Origin: Streptomyces corallincola
Lineage (GTDB): Bacteria > Actinomycetota > Actinomycetes > Streptomycetales > Streptomycetaceae
DNA length: 64,000 bases
Reading direction: 5' to 3'
Assembly: GCF_019104725.1 (NCBI RefSeq)
Contig: NZ_JAHRXF010000032.1
Span: forward strand, 1 to 64,000
Notes under the pieces: generated by a model
Databases searched by the model: none
Told to the model about the DNA's origin: nothing
The model's input: only the letters and a program-made list of their open reading frames with translations
Shown here: positions 1 through 8,683 of the stretch, piece by piece
Layout: every line of letters begins with the position of its first letter
Position numbering within the stretch: the first letter of the stretch is position 1
Program-made: the position numbers and the translations under genes

Positions 1-113
1 ACGGGATGACGTGCTGGGGCAGGCCCCCGTACTGCCCCCGGGTACCGAGCCCCCATACCGCCCCCCTGTGCCGCGCACCTTGTCGGCGGTGCGGGCGTGG
101 TGCGGGCGGGCCC

Positions 114-1325
114 TCAGCGTGAGGTGTCGAAGACCTCGTCCCGTGTCGTGGCGAGCGCGGCCTCCAGCGCGCCGCGCAGTACCGGGTGGTCGCGTACCTC
201 GCCGACGACCAACGTGGGCCGGGCGGCGGCCAGTTCCTCCAGTTCGGCCCGGACCAGCGCGCGCAGCACCTCGCCGCCCGCCGTGAGGGCGCCGCCGCTG
301 AGCACGACGAGTTCGGGGTCCAGGACCGACACCAGCGAGGCCAGACCGGTGGCGAGCCGGGTCGCGTACGTCTCCAGCAGCGCCCGGTACGGCCCCGAGG
401 CGTGGTCCGCCGCGCGGGCCAGCAGTGCGGCGGCGACCTCGGGGTGCGGGCCCTGCGGCACGTCGGGCACGCCGAGTTCACGGGCCAGCGCGGGCACCGC
501 CTGCGAACCGGCCAGCTCCTGGTAGCCGCCGCTGTTCGCCCGGGTCACCTGGCGCACCAGCGGCGCGCCCGGCACGGGCAGGAAACCGACCTCGCCCGCG
601 CCGCCGGTCCAGCCCCGGTGCAGCCGTCCGCCCAGGACCAGGGCGGCGCCCATGCCCTCCTCGTTCCAGAGCAGGACGAAGTCCTGGTGGCCGCGCGCCG
701 CGCCGAGCCGCTGTTCGGCCACCGCGACGAGGTTCACGTCGTTCTCGTACTCCACCGGCATCGGCAGCGCGGCGGCCAGCTCCTCCAGCAGTGCGGGGGA
801 GTGCCAGCCGGGCAGGTGGGAGGCGTACCGGAGGCGTCCGGTACCGGGGTCGAAGGCGCCGGGGGTGGCGATCACCAGCCGCCGCACCTCGGCCCGCGTC
901 AGCCCGGCCGCCTTCACCGCGCCGTCCAGCGCGTCAGTGACCAGGCGTACGACGGGCTGCGCCGGGCGGCGTCCGGGGGTGGGCAGCTCGTACTCGCCGA
1001 TCGTGCGGCCGGTGATGTCGGCGACGGCGGCCCGGATGCGCTGCGGGGTGACGTCCAGTCCGGCGGCGTACGCGGCGCGCGGGTTCACCGCGTAGAGCTG
1101 CGCGCTCGGTCCCGGGCGGCCCTCGCTGGTGCCGGTGACCAGGACCAGTCCGGCCGCCTCCAGTCGGGCCAGCAACTGGGACGCGGTCGGCTTGGACAGC
1201 CCGGTCAGCTTGCCGATCCGGGTACGGGACAGCGGGCCGTGCGCCAGCAGGAGATCCAGTGCGGCACGGTCGTTCATGGCGCGCAGGACGCGCGGGGTGC
1301 CCGGCGTTCCGGCGGTTCCTGCCAT
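114..1325 (-). CDS. ROK-family transcriptional regulator
   Basis: The 403-residue protein has an N-terminal winged-helix region (about residues 18-70, with LSRTRIGKLTGLSKPTASQL as recognition segment) followed by a ROK sugar-kinase-like fold ending in the GLASLVSVLDPELVVLSGG block. ROK proteins with an N-terminal HTH are usually sugar-responsive repressors. The kinase zinc motif is not intact: the GEVGF segment has Phe where kinases have His, and the cysteine cluster is missing, so a pure sensor/repressor role is likelier than glucokinase activity. ATG start is preceded by AGGTG at about 9 nt. The gene is monocistronic. An imperfect palindrome 67-82 nt upstream is a plausible auto-operator. 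The ligand cannot be told from the sequence. Confidence 0.85.
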   Translation of the reverse strand: MAGTAGTPGTPRVLRAMNDRAALDLLLAHGPLSRTRIGKLTGLSKPTASQLLARLEAAGLVLVTGTSEGRPGPSAQLYAVNPRAAYAAGLDVTPQRIRAAVADITGRTIGEYELPTPGRRPAQPVVRLVTDALDGAVKAAGLTRAEVRRLVIATPGAFDPGTGRLRYASHLPGWHSPALLEELAAALPMPVEYENDVNLVAVAEQRLGAARGHQDFVLLWNEEGMGAALVLGGRLHRGWTGGAGEVGFLPVPGAPLVRQVTRANSGGYQELAGSQAVPALARELGVPDVPQGPHPEVAAALLARAADHASGPYRALLETYATRLATGLASLVSVLDPELVVLSGGALTAGGEVLRALVRAELEELAAARPTLVVGEVRDHPVLRGALEAALATTRDEVFDTSR

Positions 1326-1391
1326 GCGGGTGGCACCTGCCTCTCCGGTCGGCCGGTCGCGGCTGCCGCCGCTTCTGGCCGGAGATCACTG

Positions 1392-1407
1392 TTAAGAAAC
1401 TTTCCTA
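1392..1407. promoter_or_regulatory. Putative ROK operator upstream of the ROK gene
   Basis: TTAAGAAACTTTCCTA forms an imperfect palindrome around a central C (seven of eight arm positions pair). It sits in a short AT-richer patch that stands out from the GC-rich surroundings. Sites of the GGAAAnTTTCC kind are common in front of actinobacterial ROK regulators, so autoregulation is the simplest reading. The rest of the 1408-1642 spacer holds only G-rich low-complexity sequence; I see no gene there. Confidence 0.45.
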
Positions 1408-1642
1408 TTACTGCGGTGGGAGGAAGGTATGCCTGGAGTGGAGAGGGCGTCAATAGGGGGGTCGGGGCCGCGGGAATGGGGGCGCTGTTCCTGGAGGCAC
1501 GGGGTCTCGGGTGGGCGGGAGTGGTTCGGCTGCCCCGCCGTGGGGGTGCCGCTGCGCCCACCCGTGCCGCCCTGCGGCACGCCTGCCCGCAGCGGCGGGG
1601 GCGGGCCGCCCTCGGCTTCGCCTGCCCGCAGCGCGGGGGGCC

Positions 1643-2770
1643 CTACTTCGGGGTGCCCGGGGTGCCCGGGGTGCCTGGGGTGCGGGGGGTGGGGTGGGGG
1701 ACCGGTTGGGCCGCCGCGTGCTGGGGGGAGTCCGCGTCCGCGAAGGCGGAGGGGGCGGCGACCTGTGCGGTCCGGTCCGGGAGGCCCGCGACGTCCTCGA
1801 CGGCCGTGGCGCCGCCCACGATGCGGATGCTGGCCGCGTCGAAGGCCCGCTTGATCCGCCAGCGCAGCTCGCGCTCGACGGTGACCGACTTGCCGGGCAT
1901 GGTCTTCGCGGTGACCCGGACGACCATCGAGTCGATGAACACGCTGTCCAGACCCAGTACCTCCACCGGGCCCCAGAGCAGCTCGTTCCAGGGCTCCTCC
2001 TTGCTCAGCTTCTCCGCGACCTCGTCCAGCGTGGCCTTGACCCGGTCCAGGTCCTCGTCCGCCCGTACGGTCACGTCCACCCCGGCGGTGGCCCAGCCCT
2101 GGGAGAGGTTGCCGATCCGCTTCACCTCGCCGTTGCGGACGTACCAGATCTCGCCGTCCGCGCCGCGCAGCTTGGTCACGCGCAGTCCGACCTCGACCAC
2201 CTCGCCCACGGCCACACCCGCGTCGATGGTGTCCCCGACGCCGTACTGGTCCTCCAGGATCATGAACACGCCGGAGAGGAAGTCGGTGACCAGGTTCCGG
2301 GCGCCGAAACCGATGGCGACGCCCGCGACACCGGCGGACGCCAGCAGCGGGGCCAGGTTGATCCGGAACGTCGAGAGCACCATCAGCGCGGCCGTGCCGA
2401 GGATGAGGAAGCTCGCCACCGAGCGCAGTACCGAGCCGATGGCCGCCGCCCGCTGCCGACGCCGCTCCGCGTTGGCCAGCAGCCCGCCGAACGCGGTGCC
2501 CTCCACGGCCTGCGCGGTGCGCGTCATCCGGTCGATCAGCTTGGTGATCGCCCGCCGCACCACCGCGCGCAGCGCCACCGCGACCACGATGACCAGCAGG
2601 ATCTGGAGGCCCATCGCCAGCCAGGTGGACCAGTTCTGCTCCACCCAGCTCGCCGCGTTCGTCGCGCTCTCCTGCGCGTCCTGGAGCGTCGGCACGGCGT
2701 CCGACCCGGAGGGCGACGGGGACGGCGACGGCGTCGCACCGGCCGCGAGCAGGACGAGGGGCAGGGACAC
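1643..2770 (-). CDS. Mechanosensitive ion channel, MscS family
   Basis: The MscS core is clear: a pore-lining TM3-like Gly/Ala helix (LAPLLASAGVAGVAIGFGAR) followed by the beta-domain stretch around LEDQYGVGDTIDAG and VEVGLRVTKLRG. A signal-like hydrophobic N-terminus and an upstream TM (LAMGLQILLVIVVAVALRAV) precede it. The protein would relieve turgor under hypo-osmotic shock in the membrane. I chose the GTG at 2770 because GGAGG lies 8 nt before it; longer frames to 2920 lack a ribosome-binding site. The gene gives 375 aa. The C-terminus ends in PGT triplets encoded by a slipped G-rich 9-bp repeat. Confidence 0.85.
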   Translation of the reverse strand: MSLPLVLLAAGATPSPSPSPSGSDAVPTLQDAQESATNAASWVEQNWSTWLAMGLQILLVIVVAVALRAVVRRAITKLIDRMTRTAQAVEGTAFGGLLANAERRRQRAAAIGSVLRSVASFLILGTAALMVLSTFRINLAPLLASAGVAGVAIGFGARNLVTDFLSGVFMILEDQYGVGDTIDAGVAVGEVVEVGLRVTKLRGADGEIWYVRNGEVKRIGNLSQGWATAGVDVTVRADEDLDRVKATLDEVAEKLSKEEPWNELLWGPVEVLGLDSVFIDSMVVRVTAKTMPGKSVTVERELRWRIKRAFDAASIRIVGGATAVEDVAGLPDRTAQVAAPSAFADADSPQHAAAQPVPHPTPRTPGTPGTPGTPK

Positions 2771-3086
2771 GGCACGGACCTCCGGATACGGCGCGGTCCG
2801 CACCGGTGGGGCGGGAGCCATCACGGAAAGGTCACCGGGCGGACAGGAGAACCACACTAACGGGGCCATGTGTGTCCTCCGCACCGATTCCCCCGGACGA
2901 GGCGGTTCCGGGCCGCCCACCGGCCGGTTCCGACAGGTCGCGGGCCCGGCGCCGTGCCCGGTGTGGTCGAAAACACCCCGTTCCCGTTACCGGCACATGG
3001 TGGCGCTTCCACCAGGCATGGGGCGAGACTTGCTTGCAGATCGTCCCGGCGCGAGCCACGCGCCGCCGACGCCCAAGGAGGCCCCC

Positions 3087-3623
3087 GTGCCGCATGTCCT
3101 GGTTCTCAACGCGTCGTACGAGCCGCTCGGCGTCGTACCGCTCCGCCGCGCGCTCGTCCTCGTCCTGGAGAACAAAGCCGTCTCCCTCGAGGAATCCGGC
3201 GCCTATCTGCACAGCGCGACCGTCACAGTCCCCGCACCCAGCGTGGTCCGGCTCAAGCGTTTCGTCCGGGTCCCCTACCGGGGTCCCGTCCCGCTCACCC
3301 GCCGGGCGCTGTTCGCCCGGGACGGCGGGCGGTGCATGTACTGCGGTGCCATCGCCACCAGCGTCGATCATGTCGTCCCGCGCAGCCGCGGCGGCCTGCA
3401 CGCCTGGGACAACGTCGTCGCCTCGTGCCGCCGCTGCAACCATGTGAAGGCCGACCGCCACCTCGTCGAACTGGGCTGGCGGCTCCGTCACAAGCCCGCC
3501 CCGCCGTCCGGACTGGCCTGGCGCATCATCGGCACGGGCCACCGCGACCCGCGCTGGCTGCCGTACTTGCAACCCTTCGGCGCGGACGACGCACTGGCCC
3601 GGATCGACGGCATATCGGCCTGA
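3087..3623 (+). CDS. HNH endonuclease-family protein
   Basis: This 178-aa protein starts at a GTG preceded by AAGGAGG at 5 nt. Residues about 80-125 carry an HNH nuclease motif: RDGGRCMYCG, then SVDHVVPRSRGG, then WDNVVASCRRCNHVKA, with two CxxC zinc pairs framing the His-Asn-His centre. The N-terminal VLVLNASYEPLGVVPLRRAL block is typical of a conserved actinobacterial single-copy HNH family of unknown biological role. It stands alone between a divergent mscS and a convergent membrane protein, with a terminator hairpin after it. No partner methylase or toxin module is visible, so restriction is not indicated. Confidence 0.85.
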   Translation: MPHVLVLNASYEPLGVVPLRRALVLVLENKAVSLEESGAYLHSATVTVPAPSVVRLKRFVRVPYRGPVPLTRRALFARDGGRCMYCGAIATSVDHVVPRSRGGLHAWDNVVASCRRCNHVKADRHLVELGWRLRHKPAPPSGLAWRIIGTGHRDPRWLPYLQPFGADDALARIDGISA

Positions 3624-3639
3624 GATCCGGGCCTTCGTA

Positions 3640-3670
3640 CACCCCGTGACGGGCGGTGGGTCACGGGGTG
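3640..3670. terminator. Bidirectional terminator hairpin
   Basis: CACCCCGTGA and TCACGGGGTG form a perfect 10-bp stem around an 11-nt loop between the HNH gene and the convergent membrane-protein gene. Confidence 0.6.
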
Positions 3671-3734
3671 CGCGAGCGTGTGCGCCCGCCGAACCGCGGC
3701 ACGTGAGCGCGCGCCCGCCGACCTGCGGCGCCGC

Positions 3735-4367
3735 TCAGTCCGGGAGCGTTCCCGCCCGCGCCCCGTGGCGGGCGTACAGCGCGGCGCCCACCGCGAACAC
3801 GGTCAGCGCCACCGCCCACGTCGCGCTTCCCGCCTGCGCCTGCACCGGCCAGGTGGCGAGCCGCGCCCAGTGTCCGCGCGCACCCGAGGTGCTCAGGACG
3901 GCCGCGAAGACGTACCCGGTCGCGGGCAGCCAGCTCAGCCGCGCCCCCAGCAGCACGGCCGACGCCGCGACGAGCCCCGTACAGCCCAGCAGGTTCCGTA
4001 CGACCGCCGGGGCGCCGAACGTCTCCGGGTGCCCGAGCACGGCGAGCGGCAGCAGCAGCGCGGCGAGGGCGGTCGGCGCCAGCAGATGTGCCAGCCGGCG
4101 CGGCCACCAGGGCCGTACCGCCGTCGCGTCCAGCTCCGCCGACGGCGAGTGCAGCCCGGTGCCGATCACGGCGGCGGCCAGCAGCGGGGCGAGCGCCACC
4201 ACGCGGACCCGGCGGTCGGGGTCCAGGTACGCGTCCAGCAGCCCGGCGGCCCACACCGCCGCGAGGGCCGTGCCGCACAGCGCGGCGAGGGTCAGGAGTA
4301 CGGCGCGGGAGCGGGCGTGGAGCCGGGGGCCGCTCAGGGGGCCCGGCAGGAGGCTGTGCGCGGTCAT
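3735..4367 (-). CDS. Integral membrane protein, last gene of the sigma/ABC operon
   Basis: The 210-aa product is mostly hydrophobic, with about six candidate membrane helices (for example LLTLAALCGTALAAVWAAGL and ALAALLLPLAVLG) and no recognisable catalytic motif. The start overlaps the upstream permease stop as ATGA, so it is translationally coupled. By position it is probably a second membrane subunit or accessory factor of the ABC transporter. I do not recognise a named family. Confidence 0.7.
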   Translation of the reverse strand: MTAHSLLPGPLSGPRLHARSRAVLLTLAALCGTALAAVWAAGLLDAYLDPDRRVRVVALAPLLAAAVIGTGLHSPSAELDATAVRPWWPRRLAHLLAPTALAALLLPLAVLGHPETFGAPAVVRNLLGCTGLVAASAVLLGARLSWLPATGYVFAAVLSTSGARGHWARLATWPVQAQAGSATWAVALTVFAVGAALYARHGARAGTLPD

Positions 4368-5737
4368 GGGAGAGGGACCTCCGGGTCGGAGCAGGCACCG
4401 GACCTGGCGGCGATGAAGTAGCCGGAGAGCCAGGTCCGGCGGGCCTCGGGGGAGAGGGCGGCGAAGCGGGCGCGAACGGCGAGGGTGCGGCGGAGCGCGG
4501 CGCGGTCGGCCTTCGTGCCCCGGGCGTCCAGCCGGTCGAAGTCGGCCTCAACCGGGCTGGGCGCGAGGTAGTGCTCGACCAACTCGTCCGTCGTCCGGGT
4601 GCCCCGTTTCTCGCAGCGGTCGCCCCCCTCCAGCATGGCGACGGCCTCCCAGGCGTACTGCCGTGGATGCGTCAGCCGTCCCCGTACGAAGGACCAGCCG
4701 CGCGGCGTCAGTATCGGCAACTGTGCCTCGTCGCGGTCTGTGCTCCCCGGCAGGTCCTCCCAGCGCGCGGGCAGTCCCCGTACGCCCTCCAGCTTCTCGG
4801 TGACCGGCGCGAGGGCGGCTCTGACCTGGGGGAGGACGCCCGCGTACCGGGCGTTCACGCAGACCGCCGGGGTGGTGGAGGTGTCGCAGACCTGGCGCAG
4901 CGCGAGCGGGTCGGTACGGTACGGGACCTCGGTGGAGGTGGTCAGCGCCAGCGCGGCGGCGGCGGCGACCGCGAGCGGCAGCAGGGCGGTGATCCGGCGC
5001 CGGGCCGCGTACGCCAGGACGGCCGCGGCCGTCAGCCCGCCGGTCCAGCCGATGACGGCCAGGGGCTGCCACCAGACGGGGAGCAGGTCATCGCCCACGG
5101 GGCGCGCGGGAGTCAGACGTGACGGTCCGCCCGCGTCCACGAGGATCGTGCTGAGCCACGCGAACAGAGCGACCGCCAGCACGGGCCCGGTGAGCCGCCA
5201 CGGCACCACCCGCCCGACCACGTGCCCCACCAGCGCGACACCGGCCGTCGTCACCACGTCACCCGGCAGCAGACCGAGGTGCGGGGTGTCGCCCTGCGTG
5301 TACGGCCAGGTCGCCAGCATGGCCGACACGGTCGCCGCCAGGAACCCGAGAGCCGTCCAGACGGCCACCGGCAGCGCGGAGACCAGCAGCCGGGCGAGTG
5401 GCGCGCGTGCCGCCGTGGCCCACAGCTCCCCGGTACGGCGCCGCCGCTCCCGGCCGCCCTGCCAGCACCCGGCGGCCACGGTCAACGGCAGCACGATCAA
5501 TTGGGTGGTGTGCAGTTCGGAAGCGGTTTCCGCCCAACCTCCCTGCCAACGCGCAGAGTTGAGCGCCATCGAGGCGATGACGGCCGAGGCTGTGGTGACA
5601 CCGGCCCAGGGGGCGAAGCCGCGCAGGGCTTCGGAGCGGAGAGGGTGGGGGGCGCGTCTCCGCCGCGCGGTGCTGTGTGGCGGGGTACCGGGTGCCTCCG
5701 GAGCGCCGACGGTGCTGGTACTGGTCGGGTGGCTCAT
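4364..5737 (-). CDS. ABC transporter permease-like membrane protein
   Basis: The 457-aa protein begins MSHPTSTS; an ATGA overlap with the upstream ATPase gene fixes the start. About six hydrophobic helices lie in residues 40-250. They are followed by a roughly 200-residue non-membrane domain containing a Cys pair (VCDTSTTPAVC) and further Cys residues, which suggests an extracytoplasmic, possibly disulfide-stabilised domain. Together with the neighbouring ATPase it would form an ABC-2-like exporter or membrane-modifying transporter. The substrate is unknown. Family assignment rests on operon context and topology more than on motif identity. Confidence 0.65.
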   Translation of the reverse strand: MSHPTSTSTVGAPEAPGTPPHSTARRRRAPHPLRSEALRGFAPWAGVTTASAVIASMALNSARWQGGWAETASELHTTQLIVLPLTVAAGCWQGGRERRRRTGELWATAARAPLARLLVSALPVAVWTALGFLAATVSAMLATWPYTQGDTPHLGLLPGDVVTTAGVALVGHVVGRVVPWRLTGPVLAVALFAWLSTILVDAGGPSRLTPARPVGDDLLPVWWQPLAVIGWTGGLTAAAVLAYAARRRITALLPLAVAAAAALALTTSTEVPYRTDPLALRQVCDTSTTPAVCVNARYAGVLPQVRAALAPVTEKLEGVRGLPARWEDLPGSTDRDEAQLPILTPRGWSFVRGRLTHPRQYAWEAVAMLEGGDRCEKRGTRTTDELVEHYLAPSPVEADFDRLDARGTKADRAALRRTLAVRARFAALSPEARRTWLSGYFIAARSGACSDPEVPLP

Positions 5738-6504
5738 CGCAGGGCCCCCTCGCGGACGGTGGCGCGGTGGGCGCGCAGCGCGGCGGTGTAGCCCCGCTCG
5801 ATCGGGTGGTCGCCGGGACCGTCCGAGGCGGCGCCGAGCGCGGTGAGGGAGGCCGGGGTGCCCCGGTGGGCGACGCGGCCCTCGTCCAGCAGGGTGACCT
5901 CGGTGCAGGCGGCGGCCACGTCCTCCACGAGGTGGGTGGAGACGACGACCGTGGCCGTGGTGCCGAGTTCGCGCAGCAGCTCCCGGAACTCCACCCGCTG
6001 CTCCGGGTCGAGCCCGGCGGTCGGCTCGTCCAGCAGCAGCACGCCCGGCTCGTTGACGAGGGCCTGCGCGATGCCGACCCGGCGGACCATCCCGCCGGAC
6101 AGCGTCCTCACCTTCGCGTCGATCCGGTCCGCGAGCCCGACCCGGACGACCGCACGCTCCACCGCCGCCGGTACGGCGTCGGCGGGCACCTCCTTCAGCC
6201 ACGCCACGTACGCCACGAACTCGCGCACGGTGAAACCGGGGTAGTACCCGAACTCCTGTGGCAGATAGCCCAGTCGGCGCCGTATCTCGGTCCGGCCCCG
6301 GTGGTCGCCGACATCGTGACCGAGGATCTCGACCCGGCCCCCGTCCGGCTCCGCGACGGTGGCGAGCACCCGGATCAGCGATGTCTTCCCGGCCCCGTTG
6401 GGACCGAGCAGACCGTGCACCCCGGTACCGAGATCGAGGTCCAGCGAGTCGAGCACGAGGGTTCTCCGGTGCTTCACACGGAGGGCGGTGGTGCGGATGG
6501 GCAT
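5734..6504 (-). CDS. ABC transporter ATP-binding protein
   Basis: All NBD motifs are present in 256 aa: Walker A GPNGAGKTS, Q-loop region YLPQEFGYYPGFTVREF, signature LSGGM, Walker B VLLLDEPTAGLD and switch STHLVED. The PQEFGYYPGFTV stretch and EYV-like features place it with the ABC-2 exporters of the NatA/bacitracin-resistance type. ATG start follows GGGAG at 5 nt. It is the third gene of the operon, 107 bp after the zinc-finger gene and overlapping the permease by ATGA. It powers the membrane partners encoded next to it. Confidence 0.9.
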   Translation of the reverse strand: MPIRTTALRVKHRRTLVLDSLDLDLGTGVHGLLGPNGAGKTSLIRVLATVAEPDGGRVEILGHDVGDHRGRTEIRRRLGYLPQEFGYYPGFTVREFVAYVAWLKEVPADAVPAAVERAVVRVGLADRIDAKVRTLSGGMVRRVGIAQALVNEPGVLLLDEPTAGLDPEQRVEFRELLRELGTTATVVVSTHLVEDVAAACTEVTLLDEGRVAHRGTPASLTALGAASDGPGDHPIERGYTAALRAHRATVREGALR

Positions 6505-6611
6505 GGGGGCTCCCGGGAGAGGGGCGGTCGGTCGAGGGGTGTGTGGGCGCGGGTGGCCGGGCCGGTCGCGGGGCGCGGTCGCGGTGTCCGCGTCGGCGGC
6601 TCCTGTCCGCC

Positions 6612-7526
6612 TCACCGGCGGAGCGGCCGGTCGTACGCGGTGCGCCGGAGCGTCAGCACCACGGCGCTCAGCGCGGCGGCCGTGGCCCACGCGCCCTGGG
6701 TGCCGGGGCCGTCCAGACAGCGGGCGAGCTGCTCGGCCAGCCGTGTCGCGGGGCCGTTCTCGCCGGAGGTGAGCGGTACCGGGGCGGTGACGGCCAGCAG
6801 CCAGCCGCCGCCCGTGACCGCGCCCGCCGTGCGGCATCCGGTGAAGGACGCGAGGGCCAGCGTGGCGAGGCTCAGCGCCAGCGCGGGCAGCAGCCAGGCC
6901 GCCGCGGCGGGGGCGCCCGAGGCGGGGAGCAGCAGTCCGGTGCCGGTGAGCAGGGGGATGCTCACCGCGAGTACCGCGACCGTACGGACCAGGGCGAGCC
7001 GCAGTCCGCCGGACGGCGTGGACGCCGTGATCTCGTGGAGCGGGTCGGCGTGCGCCCCGTACGACAGGGCCACCCCCGCCACGGGAACCACCGGTGCCAC
7101 GGCCAGCAGCAGCGCCCGCGCACCGGGGACCCCGCCGCCGTACCAGAGGCCCGCCGCCCCCACGGCCGCCGACAGGACACCGAGCAGCCACGCGCCGCGC
7201 ACGGCGGGCCCCACGGCCCACAGCAGGCGGGCGAGGCGGGAAAGGGGCGGCGCGGGCGTGGCTGTCGCCCGGGGCGCCGCGTACGGCACGGGCGCCGCCG
7301 CTGTGCCCGCCGCGCGCCCGGTCACCTCCGCCAGTACGGCGGCCCGTACGTCCGCCAGCCGGGGTGCCGTACCCGAGGCCCGTACCGCCTCCGACACGGA
7401 CGCCGCGCAGGCGCCGCAGCTCTCCAGGTGCCGTTCCAGGGGCCAGGCGTCCGACTCCGGGAGGGAACCGTCGGCGTACGCGGCGACCTGGGCGGCGAGG
7501 GCGTGCCCCAGGGTGTCGTGGTTCAT
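6612..7526 (-). CDS. Zinc-finger membrane protein, candidate anti-sigma factor
   Basis: The N-terminal cytoplasmic region carries HLESCGAC, matching the His-x3-Cys-x2-Cys core of zinc-binding anti-sigma (ZAS, zf-HC2) domains, with an upstream His available as the fourth ligand. The rest of the 304 aa holds about six membrane helices, more than a simple single-pass anti-sigma factor. Its start overlaps the stop of the sigma-factor gene as ATGA. The simplest reading is a membrane-tethered sensor that holds the cognate sigma factor, though it could also act as a membrane subunit of the adjacent ABC transporter. Confidence 0.75.
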   Translation of the reverse strand: MNHDTLGHALAAQVAAYADGSLPESDAWPLERHLESCGACAASVSEAVRASGTAPRLADVRAAVLAEVTGRAAGTAAAPVPYAAPRATATPAPPLSRLARLLWAVGPAVRGAWLLGVLSAAVGAAGLWYGGGVPGARALLLAVAPVVPVAGVALSYGAHADPLHEITASTPSGGLRLALVRTVAVLAVSIPLLTGTGLLLPASGAPAAAAWLLPALALSLATLALASFTGCRTAGAVTGGGWLLAVTAPVPLTSGENGPATRLAEQLARCLDGPGTQGAWATAAALSAVVLTLRRTAYDRPLRR

Positions 7527-8395
7527 GCGGTGCCTCCCAGCGGGGACGGGACGAGCCGGTCGGGAAGCGGACCGCTCCGGCGGTGGTACGGGGGACGGGG
7601 GTGCGCGGAAGCGGGGGGCGCCGAGCGGGTGTCGGCGGGGGTGTCACGTACGCCCCCGGGCGGCGCCGTGCGGGGATCGTCGGGGGAAGTCCGTCCCGCG
7701 CCCCCGCCGGGTTCCGTGCTGCCGCCGGGCTCCGCGTCCCCGGTGGACTCCGTGCCCGGCGCGCCGGGCCGTCCGCCGGGATCGTCGCCCCGCTCCCTCA
7801 CCCCCTCCAGCGCGCTGCGCAGCTCCGTGCGGGCGCGTCGGGCGCGGGACTTGACCGTGCCCTCCGGGACGCCCAGCAGGACGGCCGCCTCACGTGTGGT
7901 GAGCCCGTCGAGGACGGTGGCCCGCAGGACGTCGCGCAGGTCGGGGGCGAGGCGGTCCAGGGCGGTGCCGACATCGCCGTACTCCAGCCCGGTCAGGACC
8001 CGGTCCTCGGCGGAGGGGTCGGGAGCGTGGCCGGTGTCCGGCTCCAGCGGGGCGCCCGCCGTGCGCGCGGCGCGCTCCTGGGCGCGCCGGGCGTCCACCA
8101 GACGGCGGGCGGCGACGGTCCAGAGCCAGCCCCCGGCCTCCTGGCCCCGGTGCCCGGCGGCCGACCGCCACACCGTGACGAACGTGTCCTGGAGCACCTC
8201 CCGCACCAGCTCCGGGTCGGCGCACCGGCGCGTGAGCCGGGCGTGCAGCCACCCGGCGTGCCGGTCGTACACCGCGGACAGGGCGGCCGGGTCTCCGGCC
8301 GCGACGGCACGCAGCAGGGCCGCGTCCCCCACCTCGTCGGTCTCGCGCAGGCCCCCCACGGGGCGGAACAGTCTCACACCCCCTCTATCGCTCAC
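7523..8395 (-). CDS. RNA polymerase sigma-70 family (ECF-type) sigma factor
   Basis: Region 2 is seen near residues 30-100 (VYDRHAGWLHARLTRR, then ELVREVLQDTFVTVWR, then GWLWTVAARRLVDARR). Region 4 lies near 130-190 (LDRLAPDLRDVLRATVLDGL, then TTREAAVLLGVPEGTVKSRA as its HTH). Region 3 is missing, as in ECF factors. A Pro/Gly-rich, probably disordered tail of about 90 residues follows and is unusual for the class. GTG start has no clear Shine-Dalgarno. It heads a five-gene operon in which four junctions are ATGA overlaps or short gaps. It probably controls its own operon under a cue sensed by the next gene product. Confidence 0.87.
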   Translation of the reverse strand: MSDRGGVRLFRPVGGLRETDEVGDAALLRAVAAGDPAALSAVYDRHAGWLHARLTRRCADPELVREVLQDTFVTVWRSAAGHRGQEAGGWLWTVAARRLVDARRAQERAARTAGAPLEPDTGHAPDPSAEDRVLTGLEYGDVGTALDRLAPDLRDVLRATVLDGLTTREAAVLLGVPEGTVKSRARRARTELRSALEGVRERGDDPGGRPGAPGTESTGDAEPGGSTEPGGGAGRTSPDDPRTAPPGGVRDTPADTRSAPPASAHPRPPYHRRSGPLPDRLVPSPLGGTA

Positions 8396-8495
8396 CCGAA
8401 CGGCTGTGGATCACGGACACGGGAAGCGGGCGGTCTGAGGGCGGGGCGCCCTTGCGCCCGCCGGGCGGGTGTGCGGGCGCCGTCCTCTGCCGGGG

Positions 8496-8549
8496 GTACG
8501 CGGCCCGCCAGGCGTACGCGGCCTGCCAGGGGTACGCGGCTCCCCGGCA
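8496..8549. repeat. Three imperfect 18-bp tandem repeats
   Basis: Three consecutive units begin GTACGCGGC (8496, 8514 and 8532), with the first two differing at two positions. They lie in the 288-bp divergent spacer between the sigma-factor operon and the small repeat-peptide gene. The rest of the spacer (8396-8683) shows no convincing ORF. Confidence 0.6.
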
Positions 8550-8683
8550 CCCTCCGCCGTCCGGGGGAGCCCGGCCTCACGTGCGTGCCGGGTGAGTGCG
8601 CTCCGGCTCTCGGGGTAGGGCTGCCCTGTCCGAACGAAAGCGCGGCGCGCCCGGTGTGCCGCCCGCAGCAGGAGGAGGACCCC

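Noticed and set aside
1429..1854. 141-aa plus-strand ORF with GCPGCPGCLGC repeat
   Set aside because: The repeat comes from the G-rich slippage tract that encodes PGT triplets of MscS on the other strand; poor codon bias.
186..3086. Very long open frame antisense to the ROK and MscS genes
   Set aside because: Open only because high GC makes stops rare; composition is mirror coding of the real minus-strand genes. Only its last part (3087-3623) is a real gene.
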